From positions 1-33,441 of the forward strand of contig CAYUVF010000051.1 in NCBI GenBank assembly GCA_964448045.1: DNA of 33,441 bases. Direction: 5' to 3'. The notes beneath the pieces were generated by a model. That model did not search any database, was not told where the DNA came from, and saw only the letters and a program-made list of their open reading frames with translations. The DNA is from CAYUVF01 sp964448045 (lineage in GTDB: Bacteria; Bacteroidota; Rhodothermia; Rhodothermales; Salinibacteraceae). Shown here piece by piece: positions 31,951 through 33,441 of this stretch (position 1 is its first letter; every line of letters starts with the position of its first letter). The translations under genes were made by a program, and so were the position numbers.

Positions 31951-32063
31951 CTTGTCATCCCGGCCCCCGAGCCGGGATCTCCTCGAAAAAGATACTGCTA
32001 TTTCCGTGGAGATCCCCTACAGGATGACCCTCCGGGCCCCTGAGTCTAGCTCAGGATGACAAG
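31951..32063. repeat. 113-bp REP/MITE-like element with 10-bp terminal inverted repeats
   Basis: CTTGTCATCC (31951-31960) is matched exactly by GGATGACAAG (32054-32063). Inside are the hairpin TCCCGGC...GCCGGGA (31958-31977) and the distant pair ATCTCC (31977-31982)/GGAGAT (32008-32013). Nested palindromes of this CCGGG-GGATGAC form are found as dispersed repeats in many bacterial genomes. It lies between the S9 peptidase and a convergent T9SS protein gene and could act as transcript end structure. Confidence 0.78.
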
Positions 32064-32143
32064 CGTCGGGGAAATCGCCATTCATTGCCCTGCCGCGCTC
32101 GGCTATGCTCCGGCGCGGCCGATTTCGATTGCGGGCGATCTGA

Positions 32144-33441
32144 TCAGCGGATGAGGACCATCTTACGCGTTTGCTCGGTGGCGCCGGCGTCGAGGCGGAT
32201 CAGGTAGAGGCCGCTGGCGGCCTGCTGGCCCGCGGCCGTCGTGCCGTCCCAGCGCACCTGATGGGTGCCGGCCGGCTGCTGCTTGTCGACGAGTACGCGC
32301 ACTTGGCGGCCCAGCGCGTCGTACACGGTCAGGCGTACCTCCCGCGCATCGGGCAGAGCGTACACGATGGTCGTCCGCTCGCTGAAGGGGTTGGGATAGT
32401 TCGGCAGCAGGACGACCTGTTCGGGGCCATCCGGCGCACGCTCGGTATCGACAAATGCCGCGGTGCCAACCAGCAGCCGCAGCCGCATCGTATCGCCCGA
32501 GGGGTGGAGCTGCACCGTCGAGTCGGCTCGGAGGTCGTAGGTGCGGCCGGTGGCCTGCTCTTCCAGCACCACCTTCGGGTGCGCCAGAGCCGAGGCGTGT
32601 GCCGCCCGTAGTGTCACGGGCGCCTCGGCACCTTCCAGCACGAGCGTGTAGCTATGCCCCTGCGGATCGGGGGGGCGGACGTCGGTCGCCAGCGTCTGCT
32701 GACGGGCCGATGCGCAGGCGCCGCACGCAATGCGCAGGCGGCCTTGCTCGAATCGCACCGACGGCGCCACCTGATCGAACCGGTCGAGGCCGGCCTGGGC
32801 CTCCGGTCGCGTATCGACAGAAATCGTCGAGGTCGTTCCCTCCTCGAACGTAGCCGTGAGCTGGAAGCGGGCTGGATCCGAAGCTGATTTGGAGGCGGCC
32901 AGGGCGCCGACCGGATAGGGAATCTGCAGCGCATCCAGGCCCTGATTATTCCGGAAGTAAAAGGCGGTGCCCGCGGCCGCGCTCGTGAACGTCGAGGCTT
33001 GGTTGAACGCCCCGTCGAAGCGCCAGATCGACTGCAGCGTCACGCTGTTGGCGGCGTCCACTGCGCTCCACGGCACGTCGACATCGAGCGGGTTCGCGAT
33101 GATATTCCAGCCGTCGTGCAGCGGGATTGAGGTCGTCAGATCCGTGCTGAGGTCGACCGCGGCCACGTCGCCGCTCACCGCCCAGTCGGACTGGCTGATG
33201 AGCCAGAAGCCGCGCCCGGGCCGGAAAGCGAACGTGTCGCTGCCGTCGTGTTTGACGAGGTAGTCGTTAGCCTCGCCGTTGTCCCAGTACGCCTGCCATG
33301 TCGTCCCGGCCGATCCAGAGAGCGTGCCCGCGAGCGGCCGGTCGACCGCGCCGGGCAGTGCCACGAGCTGGTAGCTCGCCGGGTCGTTGGCATCGCCGAA
33401 GGGGCGGCTGATGTCGAGCGTGATGGTTTCGGGGATGGTGA
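32144..33441 (-). CDS. Secreted protein with T9SS sorting domain (partial, N-terminus beyond window)
   Basis: The minus-strand frame is open to the window edge, so the N-terminus and signal peptide are missing; codons at 33365-33439 read TIPETITLDISRPFGDANDPASYQLV and continue the protein. The visible part holds repeated beta-domains, including WDNGEANDYLVKHDGSDTFAFRPGRGFWLIS and LHDGWNIIANPLDVDVPW (carbohydrate-module-like), and a region with Cys-rich ACGACAS. The C-terminal T9SS type A domain carries PNYPNPF, YDALGRQVRVLVD, ASGLYLIRL and a final MVLIR. A secreted or surface-attached cargo of the type IX system; enzymatic activity not visible. The C-terminal layout closely mirrors the protein at 3376-5976. 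Confidence 0.85.
   Translation of the reverse strand, partial: TIPETITLDISRPFGDANDPASYQLVALPGAVDRPLAGTLSGSAGTTWQAYWDNGEANDYLVKHDGSDTFAFRPGRGFWLISQSDWAVSGDVAAVDLSTDLTTSIPLHDGWNIIANPLDVDVPWSAVDAANSVTLQSIWRFDGAFNQASTFTSAAAGTAFYFRNNQGLDALQIPYPVGALAASKSASDPARFQLTATFEEGTTSTISVDTRPEAQAGLDRFDQVAPSVRFEQGRLRIACGACASARQQTLATDVRPPDPQGHSYTLVLEGAEAPVTLRAAHASALAHPKVVLEEQATGRTYDLRADSTVQLHPSGDTMRLRLLVGTAAFVDTERAPDGPEQVVLLPNYPNPFSERTTIVYALPDAREVRLTVYDALGRQVRVLVDKQQPAGTHQVRWDGTTAAGQQAASGLYLIRLDAGATEQTRKMVLIR

Noticed and set aside
1..33441. tRNA, rRNA, or recognised riboswitch
   Set aside because: No acceptor/TpsiC-type sequence, conserved rRNA string or known riboswitch core was found by eye; a covariance scan would be needed to exclude weak ones.

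Overview
The window is high-GC bacterial chromosome. It carries two C-terminal type IX secretion (T9SS) sorting domains and promoter-like boxes close to the Bacteroidota pattern TAnnTTTG. Many starts lack a Shine-Dalgarno sequence, and many proteins are rich in Asp/Glu. Together these point to the Rhodothermales/Salinibacter branch of the Bacteroidota-Rhodothermota group; this is inferred from gene content and style, not from a marker gene. I see no tRNA, rRNA, CRISPR array, transposase or phage gene.

Layout. 1-3206 (minus): a five-gene run of a 96-aa hypothetical, a PhnP-like metallo-beta-lactamase hydrolase, aroQ, a YdjM-like membrane hydrolase and murJ (cut by the window edge). 3376-5976 (plus): a secreted beta-helix protein with a CSLREA-type start and a T9SS tail, ending at a strong two-way terminator. 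6106-7980 (minus): an RNase E/G enzyme with a coiled-coil insert, followed by a 1-kb gene-poor spacer. 9007-13914 (plus): citrate synthase followed by sdhCDAB, with a perfect 18-bp palindrome and a promoter-like sequence between them. 13958-14626 (minus): a METTL7-like methyltransferase. 14781-14981 (plus): dodecin. 15133-20991 (minus): DUF4159, DUF4359, glyA, a PyrE-like phosphoribosyltransferase, tatC and an S41 processing protease. 21102-25542 (plus): two tiny genes (one a zinc ribbon with a membrane tail), a RoxA-like ribosomal oxygenase, DinB, Nudix, LOG and a ZnT9-like cation transporter. 25653-33441: a lipoprotein, DUF3047, an atypical SDR, a PQQ-type sugar dehydrogenase-like lipoprotein, an S9 peptidase and a second T9SS cargo protein cut by the window edge.

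How the genes work together. Most of the window is housekeeping: cell-wall lipid II flipping, the shikimate pathway, RNA decay, the TCA cycle and the electron-transport entry point, one-carbon metabolism, Tat export and ribosome modification. Citrate synthase beside the succinate dehydrogenase operon is a compact TCA block, and the palindrome in front of sdhC is the best candidate for a control site. Nudix and LOG are adjacent and could act in series on ADP-ribose/AMP, which is inference.

The most unusual feature is not a gene. Several spacers carry different short tandem or inverted repeats with units of 7, 8 or 16 bp. In aroQ these repeats supply the start-codon region and the stop codon. 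Two further spacers hold REP-like hairpins of the CCGGG...GGATGAC type.
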